A DNA stretch of 64,000 nt from an uncultured Rhodanobacter sp. GTDB lineage: Bacteria > Pseudomonadota > Gammaproteobacteria > Xanthomonadales > Rhodanobacteraceae. The stretch covers positions 1 to 64,000 of the forward strand of contig CALCWL010000077.1 of the NCBI GenBank assembly GCA_937906285.1, read 5' to 3'. Every line of letters begins with the position of its first letter. Positions within the stretch are counted from its first letter, which is position 1. Of the stretch, positions 60,925 to 64,000 are shown piece by piece. The notes under the pieces are model-generated. The model saw nothing but the letters and a program-made list of their open reading frames with translations. It did not search any database and was not told the DNA's origin. The position numbers and the translations under genes were made by a program.

Positions 60925-62826
60925 TCAGACATCGATGGGTGACGTCTTCCAAACATCCTGCGCCAAGGTGATCAGTAGCCCGTGGCGAGCCTCGATGGCC
61001 TTTGCGTCCCAAGCAGGGAACGCCTTCAACTTCTCGTTGATCCGGGAAATAGATGTGTTCTGTCCGACACTGGTCAATTCAACGAGGCTGCGGGTCAGGT
61101 AGTTGCCGCTCTTGCGGTACTCGGCCTGTTTCGCCGTGTAGAAGTCATTGCCCGCGACGATGTTGATGGGCTTCTCCAGCAAGGTCAGGTTTCCCAGCCG
61201 ATTCTTGTAGTCGTCGTAGCCCATCCCCGGGTTCTCGGTGGCCCACTTGCCGCGCAGACCGTCCTCCGGCTTGTTGGGCAGGATGTGCTCGATTTCCAGA
61301 TTGGTGAACGGTTCCAGACTGCCCGGCGTTTTCAAGCCGCTGAACGCCATCTCGACGTGCTGTGTCAGCCGCGCCAGCAAGTAGCGTGTCCGGTACTGCT
61401 GCATCGAATGCAGCGTGAAGCGCCGGAGCGCATCCACCAGCTCCTGCGACTTACCTGCCATGTTCGTGTCGAAGCGCTCGGCGATAAAGGCGTTGAGCTG
61501 CACCTTCTGCTTCACAGGATCGGTCGCGCCAGCGATCGCGCGCAGTTCATCGGCCCACTGGGAGAAACTGCGCTCCAGATCTTTGGTCGGCGTCTTGGTG
61601 AAGATGTAGTAGAAGAGGAAGCTCTCCAACTGCGCCACGAAATGGTCGAACAGCGTCTTCGGGAGACTGGCCGCCGCCAGAAGCAGGACGTAGTGCAAGC
61701 TGAATGCACCGCCTGCCAGTCGCTTGAGACTGTCCATCACAAGGCTGGGCTTGCCGTCGTTGCCCAGCCCGTTCGAGAACGCGAGATAGTGCTCGACGTT
61801 GCGGATGACCTTGCGGACGAACTCGAAGGGCTTGTTGGCGTAGTCGCACAGCGCCGCGTTGTCCTTGTCCACGAACCAGTCGTAGATTTCGTCCTCGCGC
61901 ACCACGGCGTCGCCACGGTCGTTCTTGATGACGTAGTTCGCCATCAGGAAGTAGCGCAAGAAGCGCAGCGGTTTTTCCTTCTCCTTCTCCAGCGGCTTGG
62001 TGATCTTCTTCCATTCGTCCTTGAGCTGGGTGAATTGCACCTGCTGCACCTGCGTGAACAGCAGGTTCTTCAGCAAGTCCATCGGGTTGAGGCCGACGCC
62101 GCGCTCGTTGATGGTCTCGAAGATTTTCAGGGCGCTGCTCACGTCCGTGGAAATCTGGATGAACACCACGTTGTTGGCCAGATAGCCCCAGTACTTTTTC
62201 AGCTTGGCCGCGCTGTCGTAGTTGTCCTTCAGGTACCGGTACAACGTGCTGTAGGCGTTGACCAAGTTTTCCAGTGATCCGAAGCTGGCGATGCCCGACG
62301 ATTGAATGCCCGCCCGCACGGCGAGCGGATCCGTGCTGGCGCTGGGGAGCGTGAAGCGCGGCGACGATTGAATGCCCGCCCGCACGGCGAGCGGATCGGC
62401 GTCGAGTTCCACCAGCTTGGTCATGACATCGCCCGCGTTCTCATAGCGCGGCTCCAGCTTCAGACTGGTTCGCGTCTCGCCGTCGCTGTCCGTGTAGCTG
62501 GTCGAGATCAAGCCGCTGACGGTTTGCCGCTGTGGCTCGCCCTGAAACAGATGCTTCAGCGCGCACAGCAACAGGAAGAACGTGGTCAGGCGCTGCTGGC
62601 CGTCGATAACCTCGTAGTGGTTCTTCTGGTCGGTCGGCGACACCAGCACGGTACCGATGAAGTATTCCCGCGTCGTGCCCGCATCGATTTGTTCACCAAT
62701 ATCCTCCAGCAGCTGGTGCACTTCCTTGTCCGTCCAGACGTACTCCCGCTGGTAGTCCGGGACGATGTAGAAGCACTCCCTGAATGCCTCCTCGATGCTG
62801 TATTTGTGGTTTTCGATGCGGGCCAT
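60925..62826 (-). CDS. DUF262/DUF1524 protein, GmrSD-like
   Basis: A 633-residue protein. DUF262 at the front (YIVPDYQREYVWTDKEV; VIDGQQRLTTFFLLL, residues about 72-86) is a ParB-like NTP-dependent domain. DUF1524 in the C-terminal half (FTNLEIEHILPNKPEDG; LGNLTLLE) is an HNH nuclease. Single-chain GmrSD enzymes are Type IV restriction enzymes against modified DNA. Residues 144-177 hold an in-frame repeat pair (see repeat). Confidence 0.85.
   Translation of the reverse strand: MARIENHKYSIEEAFRECFYIVPDYQREYVWTDKEVHQLLEDIGEQIDAGTTREYFIGTVLVSPTDQKNHYEVIDGQQRLTTFFLLLCALKHLFQGEPQRQTVSGLISTSYTDSDGETRTSLKLEPRYENAGDVMTKLVELDADPLAVRAGIQSSPRFTLPSASTDPLAVRAGIQSSGIASFGSLENLVNAYSTLYRYLKDNYDSAAKLKKYWGYLANNVVFIQISTDVSSALKIFETINERGVGLNPMDLLKNLLFTQVQQVQFTQLKDEWKKITKPLEKEKEKPLRFLRYFLMANYVIKNDRGDAVVREDEIYDWFVDKDNAALCDYANKPFEFVRKVIRNVEHYLAFSNGLGNDGKPSLVMDSLKRLAGGAFSLHYVLLLAAASLPKTLFDHFVAQLESFLFYYIFTKTPTKDLERSFSQWADELRAIAGATDPVKQKVQLNAFIAERFDTNMAGKSQELVDALRRFTLHSMQQYRTRYLLARLTQHVEMAFSGLKTPGSLEPFTNLEIEHILPNKPEDGLRGKWATENPGMGYDDYKNRLGNLTLLEKPINIVAGNDFYTAKQAEYRKSGNYLTRSLVELTSVGQNTSISRINEKLKAFPAWDAKAIEARHGLLITLAQDVWKTSPIDV
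62296..62397. repeat. two perfect 36-bp direct repeats separated by 30 bp, inside the DUF262 gene
   Basis: The 36-base units (62296-62331 and 62362-62397) are identical; both read DPLAVRAGIQSS on the minus strand. The 30-base spacer encodes PRFTLPSAST. The 66-base period keeps the frame. The outer flanks differ. Confidence 0.9.
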
Positions 62827-62848
62827 GTTGTTCTTCCCTCTTCGTTCT

Positions 62849-63787
62849 TCAAATCAATCGTTGATCCGGCAACTGACCGTTCGACACGAATTGGTCGTAA
62901 CTGTCGAAGCTGTCCCCGTCTTGCCAGGACCGATCCCATGCACGCGGCTCGGCGCTTTCGAGCAGGAGCAGCGTGAGGATGCGATCACGCGCGCCGTAGC
63001 TGTGCTTGAACTCGCGCAACTTCATGTGCGGTGCCTCCTCTGGACACCAGATCGCGGCTGACATTTCCGCGCCATCCCACTCCTGCTCGATGCTGGCGTC
63101 GGCGGCCAGCGTGCCCGGCAGAGGTTCCTGCGGATCACCGTTGCGTCGAATGCGTGCTCGCGTCTTGACGGCGCTGCTGCTGCGCCATTCGTACTTCGCG
63201 TAGCCGTTGTCCCAATAGACGAGGATCGCGCGCTGCGGGGTGAATTTGATGAAGCGGATGCACAGCGCCTCGAACGAAACCTGGAATCGTTTGGCCATGG
63301 CGCTGAGGACGTGCAGGTCGATGCGCTGGTTCGAGATCCACTCGCGCAGCAGATCACCGGGCATCAGCAGGTTGCTGGCGAAGTCGTCGGCCTCGCGCTC
63401 GATGACGCGGATGGTGTCGATGCCGGAATAGACGCTTTCCTTGTCGCAGTTGAAGCTTTGCCGCTGACCGCGATGGAGAATGAAGTGACCCAGCTCGTGG
63501 GCGATGGTGAAGCGTCGGCGCTCAGGGCTGGCCTTGCCGTTGTAGAAGATGCCCCACTCGGCGGTGTCGTTCGGGTTGCGCACCAACATGCCTTCGCAGC
63601 TGTCGATGTCGAGCACCATCGGGGTCCTGATCTCCCGAACGCCTGCGCCGTAGGGCGTGGACGGCAGCATCTGCCGGACGATATCCAGATCGACGGCATC
63701 GGGCACGCCTTCGCGGTGCCACGCCCGCAACCACTTCTGGAGGGTGTTGGCGGCAATGGAACCAGTGAGGGCCTGCGCTGCGCTCAA
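62849..63787 (-). CDS. ImmA/IrrE-family metallopeptidase
   Basis: A 312-residue protein with a TTG start at 63787, four bases after the upstream stop. Zinc motif FTIAHELGHFILHRG (HExxH), then EREADDFASNLLMPGDLL with the third ligand Glu. Such peptidases cleave a cognate XRE repressor; the XRE gene is directly upstream. Possibly controls the DUF262/OST-HTH genes. Confidence 0.9.
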   Translation of the reverse strand: MSAAQALTGSIAANTLQKWLRAWHREGVPDAVDLDIVRQMLPSTPYGAGVREIRTPMVLDIDSCEGMLVRNPNDTAEWGIFYNGKASPERRRFTIAHELGHFILHRGQRQSFNCDKESVYSGIDTIRVIEREADDFASNLLMPGDLLREWISNQRIDLHVLSAMAKRFQVSFEALCIRFIKFTPQRAILVYWDNGYAKYEWRSSSAVKTRARIRRNGDPQEPLPGTLAADASIEQEWDGAEMSAAIWCPEEAPHMKLREFKHSYGARDRILTLLLLESAEPRAWDRSWQDGDSFDSYDQFVSNGQLPDQRLI

Positions 63788-63790
63788 TCC

Positions 63791-64000
63791 TCAGCCCCCG
63801 CTTTCGCCCTTGTCGGGGAACATGATCTTGAGCGCCTGCCGGTAGCGATCCTTTTCCTCGTCCGTCATCCCCGCGTACTCGCGGAAAAAGGCCACGTCCT
63901 CGGGGCTGGCTTGGGGAACCTCTTTGATCGGCTCGCCCATCACGTCTGCCATCGTCACGCCCAGCACCTTAGCGATGGCCTGAATCCGTTCTGCGGACGG
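63791..64000 (-). CDS. XRE-family regulator, C-terminal part (5' end outside window)
   Basis: Hand translation of the minus strand from the window end gives 69 residues with AERIQAIAKVLGVTMADVMG, the end of an XRE HTH, then a C-terminal tail. It is four bases from the metallopeptidase gene and probably its target repressor. Confidence 0.8.
   Translation of the reverse strand, partial: PSAERIQAIAKVLGVTMADVMGEPIKEVPQASPEDVAFFREYAGMTDEEKDRYRQALKIMFPDKGESGG

Noticed and set aside
62296..62397. A functional CRISPR array
   Set aside because: Only two repeats, both in frame inside a coding gene, and no cas genes in the window. Kept as a repeat feature and finding instead.

Overview
The window is GC-rich proteobacterial DNA (Pseudomonadota, probably a beta- or gammaproteobacterium). 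I infer this from base composition, lambda-like phage genes, a spanin lysis cassette (which implies a Gram-negative host), Shine-Dalgarno starts and start/stop overlaps. There are three blocks: a chromosomal or accessory left arm (1-18.7 kb), an apparently complete siphovirus-type prophage (about 18.7-60.0 kb), and the start of a second defence-like cluster (60.0-64 kb). No rRNA, tRNA or cas genes were seen.

1-7.8 kb (+ strand): an unusual co-directional cluster. It holds the end of an AAA+ ATPase, a membrane protein with four near-identical 46-residue repeats, a zinc-ribbon/J-domain-like protein, a soluble protein, two exported proteins, a second membrane protein, an RDD protein and a small membrane protein. 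Two pairs of proteins share N-terminal tags (GLS-SLVSDV and MAYEDPNAPS), which suggests one machine with a common recognition element. Its function is unknown.

7.9-18.7 kb (+): a tightly coupled Type I restriction-modification operon with extra parts: HTH regulator, hsdM, a phosphoribosyltransferase-fold protein, an HsdS specificity subunit carrying an N-terminal NADAR (YbiA-like, ADP-ribose/N-glycosidase) domain, a RhuM-family protein, hsdR and an HrgA-like protein. The NADAR-HsdS fusion next to a PRTase-like gene is the best candidate here for an undescribed defence system that couples DNA recognition to nucleotide or ADP-ribose chemistry.

18.7-60 kb (mostly -): the prophage. Read along the minus strand from right to left it carries a small gene, DUF2924, a large serine recombinase and a ParB-like partner; regulators; a recombination module (RecA-fold ATPase, SSB-like protein, exonuclease); a primase-helicase; a RuvC-like nuclease; two tandem ParB-methyltransferases; terminase; lambda-type portal, protease/scaffold, decoration and capsid genes; tail genes with a -1 frameshift site; a 1322-residue tape measure; large tail-tip proteins; and a lysis cassette with an embedded Rz1. 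Four small accessory genes (three on +, one on -) are each preceded by the same conserved leader, which looks like a moron promoter or leader. Structured non-coding signals include two AACCCGCC-stem terminators, four GGTAACC iterations, an 18-bp inverted repeat beside the primase gene, and an operator-like region at 57.25 kb.

60-64 kb (-): an OST-HTH (LOTUS) protein, a DUF262/DUF1524 GmrSD-like protein containing an in-frame pair of perfect 36-bp repeats, and an ImmA/IrrE metallopeptidase with its XRE regulator (cut by the window end). The prophage therefore lies between two defence-related clusters.
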